A stretch of 64,000 nt of DNA from an uncultured Acetobacteroides sp. (GCF_963678165.1 NZ_OY782755.1:2046001-2110000); one strand, 5' to 3'. Counted from the stretch's first letter, positions 33,644-43,287 are shown. Translations and numbers: made by a program. Notes: a model not told the origin generated them from the sequence alone.

Positions 33644-36600
33644 ATGAAAAAGGTAAAACTTGCGGCTATTCTGATAATTCTAATTCTTCCGATTCTAAAT
33701 GCTAAAGCAGCAGCTGTTAGGATAATAAAGCTGCAAACCGAATATACCCAAACACCTTTGGGAATTGAGGTAGAGCATCCACGATTTAGCTGGCAAATGG
33801 AATCCGACAAGCCCGGATGCTTTCAAACAGCTTACCAGCTTATAGTGTTTACCGATGCTAATAGGGAGGTATGGAATTCGGGGAAAGTATTTAGCGGTGA
33901 ATCGTTGAATATACGATACGAGGGAAGTTCGCTACAAGCTGCTACACGGTATAAATGGCAGCTTGTTGTATGGGATCAGGAAAAGAAGAAGCATCTGGCA
34001 GAATCGTGGTTCGAAACAGGCCTGATGGATTGCCATGAGTCTGCATGGAATGGTGCCAAGTGGATAGGCGGTAACCATTTGACCTTTTATTCGCAATATC
34101 TTCCGGTATTTAAGATAAATTTCGGGGTACAGCTCGATAAGAAATCGAATAGCACAAAGGCGGGTTTTATATACGGTGCGAATGATGAGCGGCTGATGGA
34201 TAAGAATAAAAATATATATAAGCTCGAAAATAAGCGTGATAGCTCCTATGTTTTAGTAGAGCTCGATCTTGCATCCTTAAATTCAGGTGGAAAAGCTCGA
34301 ATGAATATTTATAGGGCAGGTTACGCGTCCAAAGATAAGTGCGATCGACCACTTAAAAGCTTTGATATCTCGTCGTCCCTTATCAACAACCAAAACCGAT
34401 TTGAGCCGCATACCGTGTACCTGTACTCGGTGCTAGGGCAAACCGAGTTTTATGTTGATGGCGAAACGAAGGAAAACCAAATCGGAACCGCGAACTTGAA
34501 TCCTAACGGGCAAGGAGGCGACTTTGTAGCCTACCCTGTTGTTGCCAATATTGGATATGCGCTACGCGAAAATCAAAAAGCAACCTTCTCGAATGTACAG
34601 GTAAGGAACTTTAGGGCGCCATCGAATGTGCTATTCTCCGATGATTTTAAAGAGGCTGGTAGTACGAGTTCTTTAGGTGTGTTTAAAACAGTAGATCCTT
34701 CAAGGAATTCGATGCCAATGCTTAGAACCAGCTTTACTGCTAAAGCAGAGATATCGAAGGCGCGTTTGTACGTTACCTCACGGGGTATCTACGATATGTA
34801 TATTAATGGTAAAAGGATTAGCGACGATTACTTTAATCCGGGTTCTACCCAGTACAATAAAACGCAGCTGTACCAGACCTTCGATGTAACCAGCTATCTG
34901 AAGCAAGGTAAGAACGGCATGGGTGCAATACTTGGCGAAGGTTGGTGGAGTGGTGGTAGCACCTACATGGGGCAATTCTGGAACTTCTTTGGCGACAGGC
35001 AGTCGCTGCTGGCTAAGCTGGTTGTTACCTATGCCGATGGAACAACCGATGTAATAGTTTCGGACCCTTCGGTGTGGAAGTATTTCAACAATGGTCCTAC
35101 TGTATATAGCAGCATGTTTCAGGGCGAGGTGTACGATGCTACCAAAGAGAAGCTGGTTGAAGGCTGGTCGACCGCACTGTATGACGACTCGGCTTGGGTA
35201 AAATGTTCAGAGGTTCCGTTGGAAGGAACTGCCTATCCTAATGGAGCATTGACCCAAGATAGCTTTGGCACGTCGAAGCTTACCGGGCAGTATGGTGCTG
35301 CGGTGAAGGATATAAAAGAGCTAACAGCACAGTCTGTGGAAGAAATTCGTCCAGGTGTCTTTATCTACGATATGGGCCAAAATATGGCAGGTGTTCCTAA
35401 AATCACTCTAAAGAATACTAAACCTGGTCAGGTGATAAAGCTTCGTTTTGCCGAAGTAAAGTATCCTAATCTTCCGGGATATCAAGAAAATACCGGCATG
35501 ATTATGCTCGAAAATATTCGAGCTGCGATGGTTCAGGATATATATATTGCAAAAGGTACCGAGGCTGTAGTAGAACCACGGTTTACGTACCATGGCTTTA
35601 GGTATATTGAAATTACAGGAATTGACAAACCGCTCCCACTAAGCGATGTTAGGGCGCGGGTGTTAAGCTCTATATCCGAGCTGTCGTCGAAGTTCGAAAC
35701 ATCAAATCCGTTGGTAAATAAACTGTGGGAGAATATAACATGGTCGTCTTATGCTAACTTTATGTCTATACCAACCGATTGCCCCCAACGCAACGAGCGA
35801 TTAGGATGGAGCGGCGACATCTCTGTTTTCTCGCCTACCGCATGCTATTTGGCAACAATACCTCAATTTTTGCGCCGCCATATGTTAACCATGCGCGATG
35901 TACAACGCGAGGATGGCCGTTTCCCTGATGTTGCACCATTGGGTGTTGGTTTTGGCGAGATGATGTGGGGAAGTGCTGGCATTACCGTTGCATGGGAGAG
36001 CTTTCAGCAATATAATGATAAAGAGTTGTTGAAGGAGCATTACCCTGCAATGTGCAGCTACATTGAATATCTACTACGCGATATAAATCCTCAAACAGGT
36101 ATCTTCAAAGAGAAGGAGCAGAATACATGGGGCAGCTTGGGCGATTGGCTAAGCTTGGAAGATAGAAACAACGAGAAACTACTTTTCTGGGAGGCCTACT
36201 TAATTTACGACTTGGATATCATCAGCAAAGTGGCTCAGATTCTTGATAGGCCAGAAGATGCAGCTAAGTTTAAAAGGCTCTGCGATGAGCGAAAAGCCTT
36301 CTTCAATAAAACCTACCTAGATAGAACAAGTGGAAAAACCATATTTAAAGAAAAGGTAATTGATACGCAAGCATCCTACGCGCTTCCATTGGCCTTTGGT
36401 ATTGTGGATGGTGATATTACCGAAAAGGTTACCGCTAATTTTGCTAACACAATTACTAGAGTGGGTAAAACAGATCAGAACATTGAAACGCCACCCTATT
36501 CGTTAATGACCGGTTTTATTGGAACTGCATGGATAAGTAAGGCATTGTCGAACTATGGTAGAACCGATTTAGCATACCATCTTTTACAGCAAACAACCTA

Positions 36601-37102
36601 CCCTTCGTGGCTTTATCCTATCGAGCAAGGTGCCACAACCATTTGGGAAAGGCTTAATTCGTATACCCATATCGATGGCTTTGGAGGTAATAACAACATG
36701 AATTCGTTTAACCACTATGCTTTTGGCGCTGTTGGTGCATGGATGTACAGCTACTGTTTGGGTATTGCACGCGATGAGAAATCGCCAGGATTTAAGCATT
36801 TTGTTTTAAAACCCGAGCCTGATCCTACAGGTAAGATGAGTTTTGCAAAAGGATATTACGACTCGATGTATGGTAGGATTGAAAGTAGCTGGAAAATAGC
36901 AGACACAACCATAGCTTACAGCTTTAAAGTTCCCTCAAATACATCCGCTACACTTATTCTGAGGGCCAAAAGTTTGAAGGATATTACCATAAACAATGCG
37001 CCTTTCGAGAAGGTAAAGCAGGTGCGATTTGTTAGAAACGAAGGCGGTACCTTCACCTTTGAGGTACAGCCTGGCGTATATGAGGTTAATGTTCTTAAGT
37101 AG
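33644..37102 (+). CDS. GH78 alpha-L-rhamnosidase, secreted
   Basis: An 1152-residue protein with a signal peptide ending near NAKA. Domains in order: Ig-like PL1-type start (TPLGIEVEHPRFSWQMES), a jelly-roll insert of about 200 residues (130-330) resembling a laminin-G/concanavalin-like carbohydrate module, the Bac_rhamnosid N domain (KARLYVTSRGIYDMYINGKR), the (alpha/alpha)6 barrel with the GH78 signature DCPQRNERLGWSGD, WGDW-like LGDWLSLE, and a C-terminal beta domain. It removes terminal alpha-L-rhamnose, for example from rhamnogalacturonan. With GH28 and GH2 it forms a pectin-directed cluster. Confidence 0.95.
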   Translation: MKKVKLAAILIILILPILNAKAAAVRIIKLQTEYTQTPLGIEVEHPRFSWQMESDKPGCFQTAYQLIVFTDANREVWNSGKVFSGESLNIRYEGSSLQAATRYKWQLVVWDQEKKKHLAESWFETGLMDCHESAWNGAKWIGGNHLTFYSQYLPVFKINFGVQLDKKSNSTKAGFIYGANDERLMDKNKNIYKLENKRDSSYVLVELDLASLNSGGKARMNIYRAGYASKDKCDRPLKSFDISSSLINNQNRFEPHTVYLYSVLGQTEFYVDGETKENQIGTANLNPNGQGGDFVAYPVVANIGYALRENQKATFSNVQVRNFRAPSNVLFSDDFKEAGSTSSLGVFKTVDPSRNSMPMLRTSFTAKAEISKARLYVTSRGIYDMYINGKRISDDYFNPGSTQYNKTQLYQTFDVTSYLKQGKNGMGAILGEGWWSGGSTYMGQFWNFFGDRQSLLAKLVVTYADGTTDVIVSDPSVWKYFNNGPTVYSSMFQGEVYDATKEKLVEGWSTALYDDSAWVKCSEVPLEGTAYPNGALTQDSFGTSKLTGQYGAAVKDIKELTAQSVEEIRPGVFIYDMGQNMAGVPKITLKNTKPGQVIKLRFAEVKYPNLPGYQENTGMIMLENIRAAMVQDIYIAKGTEAVVEPRFTYHGFRYIEITGIDKPLPLSDVRARVLSSISELSSKFETSNPLVNKLWENITWSSYANFMSIPTDCPQRNERLGWSGDISVFSPTACYLATIPQFLRRHMLTMRDVQREDGRFPDVAPLGVGFGEMMWGSAGITVAWESFQQYNDKELLKEHYPAMCSYIEYLLRDINPQTGIFKEKEQNTWGSLGDWLSLEDRNNEKLLFWEAYLIYDLDIISKVAQILDRPEDAAKFKRLCDERKAFFNKTYLDRTSGKTIFKEKVIDTQASYALPLAFGIVDGDITEKVTANFANTITRVGKTDQNIETPPYSLMTGFIGTAWISKALSNYGRTDLAYHLLQQTTYPSWLYPIEQGATTIWERLNSYTHIDGFGGNNNMNSFNHYAFGAVGAWMYSYCLGIARDEKSPGFKHFVLKPEPDPTGKMSFAKGYYDSMYGRIESSWKIADTTIAYSFKVPSNTSATLILRAKSLKDITINNAPFEKVKQVRFVRNEGGTFTFEVQPGVYEVNVLK

Positions 37103-37745
37103 AGTTGCTGGTTTATTGAGAACATGTGGTTTGTACGATTAGCATGTTTTATATACAGTACAATGGAACGCTAGCGTTTCCATAGAAACATAGAAGCGGT
37201 AAACAGACATATATTAAACAGTAGAAGGTGCAAAAAGAGTAAAGCGTGGCCACCATCAATGGCTACGCTTTACTTTTTTGCTACTTTTGGATTGAGGTCT
37301 TTGACCGCTACTTAGCAATGCCGAAGTTGCAACCGTTCGACTGAGGCAGTAGCCCATAGCCGTCAAGTTAGGCTGTAATTTTAAAGAAGAACACTTAATA
37401 GCAGCTGGTTATCCTTCCGCTTAGGCGGGAGGTAGGGGTGGTTAAGAACGCGAGTGAAGCGAGTAATGTTGATTTAAACGAACAAACCCACCCCCTTCCC
37501 CCTCCAAGGAGGGGATAACCAGCTTCAATCAGGTGCTAGTGCTTAATCTCGATCCTATCTTTTTAAGATCTGCTCTTAGCTTGACAGCTATGGGCAGAAG
37601 CCTCAGCCGAACGGAGGACCATTCGGGCAGACGATAGATCTCGTGACAAGCACGGGATGACACTCCGAGGAAATGTTTTTCCTTAACCTAATGACATTGG
37701 CTTAAGAGAGGGATATCGGCTGCTTATCGAATACTTAATAAATGT
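37103..37745. other. Intergenic region with two repeat elements
   Basis: No gene. It contains a dispersed hairpin copy at about 37225-37345 (stem TAAAGCGTGGCC/GGCTACGCTTTA, then CTTTTTTGCTACTTTTGG and GGTCTTTGACCGC) and the foldback at 37403-37524. The tract CTTAGCTTGACAGCTATGGG near 37575 recurs at 63327 and, reversed, near 37350. Confidence 0.7.
37403..37524. repeat. 122-bp foldback element with 12-bp perfect ends
   Basis: Ends AGCTGGTTATCC and GGATAACCAGCT are perfect inverted repeats. The inside has CCCACCCCCTTCCCCCTCC and GGAGGGG blocks like those at 12318-12437 and 62-63 kb. There is no coding capacity. It resembles a MITE or a paired REP unit. Confidence 0.8.
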
Positions 37746-39080
37746 ATGGCGATGAAAAGAATTTGTTGCTTGTTGCTTTGCTTTACTGCGATTTCGCAAG
37801 GGGCCTATTCGCAGGAAGCTAGGAACGATTACTTCCCTGATGGGACAAAGATTTCGGGCTGGTTTTTAGACACCACAAAAGTAGAGCTGTCGGATTTAGG
37901 TAAGGCGTACCTAATTACCGACTATGGGGTTGTTAACGATAACTTGGTTGTTCAAACTAAGGCAATTCAGGAGGTCATTGATGCTGCTGCTCGGCAAGGT
38001 GGGGGTGTGGTGGTAGTGCCTAAGGGAGTTTACATGAGCGGTGCCCTATTCTTTAAGCCGGGTACTAGTTTGTATCTCTCCGAGGGGGCAACGCTGAAGG
38101 GATCTAGTAGAATTTCCGACTACCCCATGAGGCCATCTCGTATAGAGGGGCAAAGTATCGACTACTATCCTGCCTTAGTAAACGCATACGGGGTTGATGG
38201 TTTTACCATTTTGGGTAAAGGAACAATTGATGGCAATGGTCTTGGCTATTGGAATGCCTTTTGGGAGAGGAGAAAGCAGAATCCGAGCTGCACCAACCTC
38301 GAAGTATCACGTCCTAGGCTGGTGTTTATATGGAATTGCCGCAATGTTAGGCTACAGGACGTAATGCTGGTAAACTCGGGCTTCTGGACCAGCCACTTCT
38401 ATAAGTGTAGCAATGTAAAGATGGTTGATCTTCGCATACTATCCCCCGCTGCTCCCGTAAAGGCACCAAGTACCGATGCCATAGATATTGATGCTTGCAC
38501 CAACTTTTGGGTTAAGCGATGCTACATGTCGGTAAACGACGATGCCATTGCCTTAAAGGGCGGGAAAGGCCCTTGGGCCGACAGGGATACCTGCAATGGG
38601 CCAAACGCCAACATCATTATTGAAGATTGTACGTTTGGCTACTGCCATTCGGCGTTAACTTGTGGAAGCGAATCCATACATAGTAAGAATGTACTAATGC
38701 GTAATTGTTCGGTTAACGGTTGCGAACGGTTGCTATGGCTAAAGATGCGGCCAGACACTCCACAACGCTACGAGCATATTACGGTTGAAAACATTCAGGG
38801 GCACGTTGGCAGCTTTCTATACGCTAAGCCATGGACTCAGTTCTTCGATCTGAATGGGCGTAAGGATGTGCCGTTGTCCTTTTGCGATAGTATTATTTTG
38901 CGAAATATCAGGTTGAAATGCAATGTGCTTTTTGATGTTGGAGTTAACAAGAATACCCATCTGTCGAACTTCATATTTCAGCATGTTGATGCTGAGGCCG
39001 CAAATGGCAGCATAGATAAGCGCTTGATAAAGGGCATTACCCTAGATGATGTAAAGGTAAATGGTGCGCTGCTGCGCTGA
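37746..39080 (+). CDS. GH28 polygalacturonase/rhamnogalacturonase family protein, secreted
   Basis: A 444-residue protein with signal peptide ending near GAYSQ. The parallel beta-helix begins TDYGVVNDNLVVQTKAIQEV. GH28 catalytic aspartates are visible in SVNDDAIALKGG (D265, D266) and in STDAIDID upstream; the third region reads YCHSALTCGSES in place of the usual G-H-G-x-S-x-G-S. It should cleave galacturonan or rhamnogalacturonan chains. An alternative start two codons later (MKRICCLL) would fit the signal peptide equally well. It stands between the GH78 and GH2 genes, same strand. Confidence 0.92.
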   Translation: MAMKRICCLLLCFTAISQGAYSQEARNDYFPDGTKISGWFLDTTKVELSDLGKAYLITDYGVVNDNLVVQTKAIQEVIDAAARQGGGVVVVPKGVYMSGALFFKPGTSLYLSEGATLKGSSRISDYPMRPSRIEGQSIDYYPALVNAYGVDGFTILGKGTIDGNGLGYWNAFWERRKQNPSCTNLEVSRPRLVFIWNCRNVRLQDVMLVNSGFWTSHFYKCSNVKMVDLRILSPAAPVKAPSTDAIDIDACTNFWVKRCYMSVNDDAIALKGGKGPWADRDTCNGPNANIIIEDCTFGYCHSALTCGSESIHSKNVLMRNCSVNGCERLLWLKMRPDTPQRYEHITVENIQGHVGSFLYAKPWTQFFDLNGRKDVPLSFCDSIILRNIRLKCNVLFDVGVNKNTHLSNFIFQHVDAEAANGSIDKRLIKGITLDDVKVNGALLR

Positions 39081-39104
39081 TTCCTAGTTTTCTAGGTTTT
39101 GTAA

Positions 39105-39260
39105 CGAACAGGGTGGTAGTATAGATGAGTTTACCTGCTTTTCAGAGAATCTATTCAACCCTCTTCGGGGTTGTTTCCATCTTACGTCCTAATTCCCCGA
39201 GTTTCACTCGGAGCTATTAAAGTTAAAGCCCTTACGGGCTTCAGGTTGTAGTAATGATAG
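39105..39260 (+). repeat. Dispersed hairpin repeat, GH28 copy
   Basis: Aligns along its length with 28430-28565, including CAACCCTCTTCGGGGTTG, CCCCGAGTTTCACTCGG and AAGCCCTTACGGGCTT. Both intact copies sit just after a glycosidase gene. Confidence 0.85.
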
Positions 39261-39267
39261 GTTGTTT

Positions 39268-39418
39268 TATACTAATGCTGAGTATTATCGCATAATGGTT
39301 GTTAATCTACAATCCTGCAAGGATTGAATTGTAATAGCCCCGCTTGCAATGCGGGGAAACAACGTTCAGCATAATCTCAACCGCGGAGCGGTTGAATAGC
39401 GAGTCAGTAGCAGGACAT
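39268..39418 (+). repeat. Second dispersed hairpin repeat
   Basis: Contains three hairpins: AATCCTGCAAGGATT, CCCCGCTTGCAATGCGGGG and AACCGCGGAGCGGTT, then TTGAATAGCGAG and AGGACAT. Its first 32 bases are found inverted and exact at 2154-2185, and the similarity continues over about 150 bases. Confidence 0.85.
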
Positions 39419-39599
39419 ACTCATCTAATTATGTTATAGAGTTAGTTCGAACATTGCAGAAGTATTAGGGGCGATAGAAGAAGGTGATTAATATAGGATA
39501 GGTGAATACCTAATCCTGAAATGGGAGCAATGTTGTGTGGCAAATGTGTTGTGCATTACAACAAGAGATGCTTCCTTTGCTATTATAAATTTTGTAGTG

Positions 39600-42401
39600 A
39601 TGAAAAACTTATTCCTGTTGCTGCTACCATTTGCCTTGCTCTCATTCAGTGCAAAAGGAGACAGCGATAATTTCAGAAAACAGATTTCGCTGAACGGTAA
39701 GTGGCAGTTTGCCATGGATACTGCCAATGTTGGAGTACGTCAGAGGTGGTTTGTAAAGAATCTGAGCGAGGTGGTTGATCTGCCAGGTACAATGGATCAG
39801 AATAGGAAGGGATTTGTGAATAGGGATACCACCACAATGCACCTTTGCCGGCTTTACAAGTACGAGGGGGCTGCATGGTATAGGAGGAAGATATTTATTC
39901 CTAAAGATTTTCAGGGGAAGCATGTTGAGCTACAGCTCGAACGAACAAAGTCCTCGCAGGTATGGGTTGATAGTATTCTGGTTGGAGGATCGAGCCTGCT
40001 GCAGTCTGCGCAGCTGCTCGATGTTACCCGCTACATTACTCCCGGCGAGCATTACATTACCATCAGAGTAGATAACAGCTTAAAGCTAACTCCGTACGGG
40101 GGCGTGCATATTTATAGCGAAGATACGCAAACAAACTGGAATGGTATTGTAGGTAAGCTGCAGCTGGAGGCAACCGCAAAGACATACATCAGCAAGCTTA
40201 GGGCTTATCCGGATATTGACAGTCGGAAGGTGAATGTGAAGGTTGATATCGCTAATGGGTTAAACCTTAGGAATGTTGACCTGGTGCTAATGCTCGAGAA
40301 AACCCTTAATGGCAAGTCTGTGCAACTAAAGCCCTTAAAGGTAACAAAGGCCTGCGAGCCTACCATTATTCTAGAGTATACGCTTGGCGACGATTGCAGC
40401 CTTTGGGATGAGTACCAGCAACCGCTATATAAGATTACCGCTGTTCTTTCGGGGAAAAAGGTGAAGGATTCGAAGAGCGTAACCTTTGGGATGCGGCGCT
40501 TTACCGCAAAGGGTACGCAGTTCGACATTAACGGTCGTACAACCTTCTTGCGTGGTAAGCACGATGGCTGCGTATTCCCGCTTACCGGATATCCCCCAAT
40601 GGATGTGGAAGGGTGGCTTCGCGTATTTAAAATTGCCAAGCACTACGGGATAAACCACTACCGATTCCATTCGTACTGTCCTCCAGAAGCAGCGTTTGAT
40701 GCTGCCGATCGCGAAGGTATTTATATCCAAGCCGAGCTGCCATTTTGGGGAGGGTTGGAGTCGGATACCGTAGCTAGCAAGCTAAAGGATGAAGGGATTG
40801 CCATGCTCGACTCGTATGCAAATCATCCCTCGTTTGTAATGCTATCGGCTGGAAACGAAATATGGTCGGGGCACGATCGTGTAGAAAAGAATATGGTAGC
40901 GCTAAAGAGCTACGATAATCGCGTGCTTTACTCTATGGGATCGAACAATAACATTGGCTTTATGGAGCCTCGTGGTTACTCTGACTTCTTTGTGGGGGCA
41001 AGAACGCCCTACGCGCACGACACTATCTTGACGCATACCCGCTTGATGCACGCCTTTGCCGATTCGAAGGAGGGTGGTATCATTAATACGCAGGTGCCTT
41101 CGACGATGATTAACTTTGCGTATCCCGTTTCGCAGCTCAAAATGCCGTTAGTTAGCCACGAGATTGGACAGTATCAGGTATATCCCGATTACAGCGAGAT
41201 TGCAAAGTATACAGGCGTTGTTAGGGCTTGGAACCTTGAGGTGTTTCGCAGTAGGCTAAAAAAGGCAGGGATGCTGAATCAAAATGTAGACTTTCAAAAG
41301 GCATCGGGAGCCTGGGCTGCTCTATGCTATAAAGCCGAGATGGAGGCTGCACTTCGCACAAAGGGATTTGCAGGATTCCAGCTGCTCGACTTGCAGGACT
41401 ATCCTGGACAGGGATCGGCGCTAGTCGGAATTCTCGATGCGTTTATGGATAGCAAGAAGGTGGTAACCGAGCAGGATTGGCGCATGTCCTGTAACGATGT
41501 TGTGCTGCTGCTCGAATTCCCAAAGTACTGCTGGACAAATAACGAAATATTTAAGGCAAAGTTTGAGGTGGCCAACTACTCGGATAGGTCCATTGGTAAT
41601 GGTGTTGAGTGGTTGGTGAAGAGACAGAATGGCGATATCCTTTATAAGGGGAACTTCGATTCTGCATCTATCGAAAATGGAGGTGTAAGGCTGGTAGGGG
41701 ATGTTGCATTCGACCTATCGGCAATTAAGGGGGCCGAGAAGCTAACGGTAATCGTTTCGGTTAAGGGTAGCTCGGTCGTAAACAGCTATCCAATTTGGGT
41801 ATACCCACAGCCTGATAGCAATCCTATTAATACAGATGGCATTGTTGTGACTCATAAGCTTACCGACGATGTTCTTGCTCAGCTGCAGCAAGGTGCAAAG
41901 GTGCTGCTTTTCCCTCAAACCGAGGATGTGAGTGCATGTAGCGTTCCTGGTTTGTTCCCTCCTGAGTTTTGGAATTATGGGATGTTTAAGGGAATCAGCG
42001 AATGGGCTAAGAAGCCTGTATCTCCTGGAACAATGGGGATACTAACCAACCCGAACCATCCGATATTTAATCAGTTTCCTACCGAATCGCACACCAGCTG
42101 GCAGTGGTTCTCTATTATAAAGGCAAGCAATTCTTTGATTTTGGATAGTACACCTTCCAGTTACAGACCAATTGTGCAGGTGATTGATAACCTAGAGCGG
42201 AACCACAAGATGGGGCTCATCTTCGAGTTTAAGGTGGGTAATGGTAAACTGCTGGTTTGCATGTCGCAGCTCGATAGGCTAACCAAGAACCCTGAGGCGG
42301 TACAGCTCTACCGTTCCATTGTAAACTACATGAAGTCGAATGACTTTACGCCTAGCTGTGCTGTGGATAAGGAGATGTTGGGCAAGTTGTTCTTGAAGTA
42401 A
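39600..42401 (+). CDS. GH2-family glycosidase, secreted
   Basis: A 933-residue protein with signal peptide MKNLFLLLLPFALLSFSAKG; the frame is open 21 codons upstream but this ATG gives a proper signal. A sugar-binding jelly roll (ISLNGKWQFAMD, then WYRRKIFIPKDF), an Ig-like domain and a TIM barrel follow in GH2 order, with RGKHDGCVFPLTGYPPMD and NHYRFHSYCPPEAAFDAADR. E420 in LSAGNEIWSGHD is the acid/base and E521 in SHEIGQYQ the likely nucleophile. A C-terminal region of about 300 residues is less conserved. Substrate (galactoside, arabinoside or other) is not decided; pectin side chains are plausible given GH28 and GH78 upstream. Confidence 0.9.
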   Translation: MKNLFLLLLPFALLSFSAKGDSDNFRKQISLNGKWQFAMDTANVGVRQRWFVKNLSEVVDLPGTMDQNRKGFVNRDTTTMHLCRLYKYEGAAWYRRKIFIPKDFQGKHVELQLERTKSSQVWVDSILVGGSSLLQSAQLLDVTRYITPGEHYITIRVDNSLKLTPYGGVHIYSEDTQTNWNGIVGKLQLEATAKTYISKLRAYPDIDSRKVNVKVDIANGLNLRNVDLVLMLEKTLNGKSVQLKPLKVTKACEPTIILEYTLGDDCSLWDEYQQPLYKITAVLSGKKVKDSKSVTFGMRRFTAKGTQFDINGRTTFLRGKHDGCVFPLTGYPPMDVEGWLRVFKIAKHYGINHYRFHSYCPPEAAFDAADREGIYIQAELPFWGGLESDTVASKLKDEGIAMLDSYANHPSFVMLSAGNEIWSGHDRVEKNMVALKSYDNRVLYSMGSNNNIGFMEPRGYSDFFVGARTPYAHDTILTHTRLMHAFADSKEGGIINTQVPSTMINFAYPVSQLKMPLVSHEIGQYQVYPDYSEIAKYTGVVRAWNLEVFRSRLKKAGMLNQNVDFQKASGAWAALCYKAEMEAALRTKGFAGFQLLDLQDYPGQGSALVGILDAFMDSKKVVTEQDWRMSCNDVVLLLEFPKYCWTNNEIFKAKFEVANYSDRSIGNGVEWLVKRQNGDILYKGNFDSASIENGGVRLVGDVAFDLSAIKGAEKLTVIVSVKGSSVVNSYPIWVYPQPDSNPINTDGIVVTHKLTDDVLAQLQQGAKVLLFPQTEDVSACSVPGLFPPEFWNYGMFKGISEWAKKPVSPGTMGILTNPNHPIFNQFPTESHTSWQWFSIIKASNSLILDSTPSSYRPIVQVIDNLERNHKMGLIFEFKVGNGKLLVCMSQLDRLTKNPEAVQLYRSIVNYMKSNDFTPSCAVDKEMLGKLFLK

Positions 42402-42404
42402 TTA

Positions 42405-42456
42405 GTAGTGAATGGGGAGTAGTGAATGGGGAGTAGTGAGTAGAGAGTAGAGAGTA
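42405..42456 (+). repeat. Short tandem repeat in the leader of the beta-lactamase-like gene
   Basis: AGTAGTGAATGGGG is repeated about two and a half times, then AGAGAGT units follow to the start codon at 42458. The repeat fills the whole gap between the GH2 stop and the next start codon, so it includes the ribosome-binding region and could change expression by slippage. Confidence 0.7.
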
Positions 42457-42457
42457 G

Positions 42458-43213
42458 ATGAAGAAAATTGTATTACTTGTTGCTGCAGGGATGGCTTTTT
42501 GCAGCGCATTCTCGCAGGGTACCTGCAGGAGAATTCAAATTTCGAAGGATATCGAGCTGGTAAAGCTATCCGACAATGTCTACGTGCATGTATCGTATGC
42601 CGACATGGGACGCTTTGGGCGTGTTGCCTCTAACGGTATGGTGATTACAAGTGGAAACGAGGCTTTCCTCTTTGACACGCCTACAACCGATGCTGCTACA
42701 AAGGTGTTGGTATCGTACCTTAAGGATTCGTTGAAGCTACGTGTGGTTGGATTTGTGCCCAACCACTGGCACTCCGACTGCATGGGTGGTTTGAGGTACT
42801 TAACATCTATGGGAATTGAATCGTATGCTTGCGAAAAGACCATAAGCATTGCAAAGGCTAAGCATTTGCCTGTTCCTAAGCATGGCTTTATGGATTCGCT
42901 GTTGCTGAAGCTGGGAAGTAAGCCTGTAAAGTGCTACTACTTGGGGGCGGCCCACTCGTTGGATAACATTGTTGTTTGGATGCCATCGGAGAATATACTT
43001 TTTGCGGGTTGTATGGTAAAAGGATTAAGCTATACCGATTTGGGTAATACCGAGGATGGCGATGTTAAGGCTTACCCCAAAATGATTAAGAGGGTGATGG
43101 ATAAGTTCCCTAATGTAAAGCTTGTTGTTCCGGGGCATGGAGCGTGGGGAGGCGTGGAGCTGCTAAAGCATACCTACGAGCTTGCCATTGGTGCTAATTC
43201 GAAGAAGCGATGA
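42458..43213 (+). CDS. Subclass B1 metallo-beta-lactamase-like hydrolase, exported
   Basis: A 251-residue protein with signal peptide MKKIVLLVAAGMAFCSAFSQ. All six B1 zinc ligands are present: H103, H105 and D107 in PNHWHSDCMGG, H166 in GAAHSLDNIVVW, C185 in LFAGCMVK, and H227 in PGHGAWGG. The LFAGCMVK and HSLDNIVVW blocks place it with true B1 enzymes (CcrA/BlaB-like) rather than generic MBL-fold proteins. B1 enzymes hydrolyse penicillins, cephalosporins and carbapenems; activity here is inferred from ligands only. It follows GH2 by 56 bases; no mobile element adjoins it. Confidence 0.9.
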   Translation: MKKIVLLVAAGMAFCSAFSQGTCRRIQISKDIELVKLSDNVYVHVSYADMGRFGRVASNGMVITSGNEAFLFDTPTTDAATKVLVSYLKDSLKLRVVGFVPNHWHSDCMGGLRYLTSMGIESYACEKTISIAKAKHLPVPKHGFMDSLLLKLGSKPVKCYYLGAAHSLDNIVVWMPSENILFAGCMVKGLSYTDLGNTEDGDVKAYPKMIKRVMDKFPNVKLVVPGHGAWGGVELLKHTYELAIGANSKKR

Positions 43214-43287
43214 TTTAGCATAACGAGCTTTAAATAGAAGAGCGCTACCCGTAACTAGTGGTATATTCGCTGCTCAAACGAGCAACT

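Larger units (their letters stand above)
39081..39599. other. Intergenic hairpin-rich region between GH28 and GH2
   Basis: No gene. It holds two different hairpin repeats: 39105-39260, and 39268-39418. The last 180 bases lead into the GH2 gene and show no clear promoter. Confidence 0.7.
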
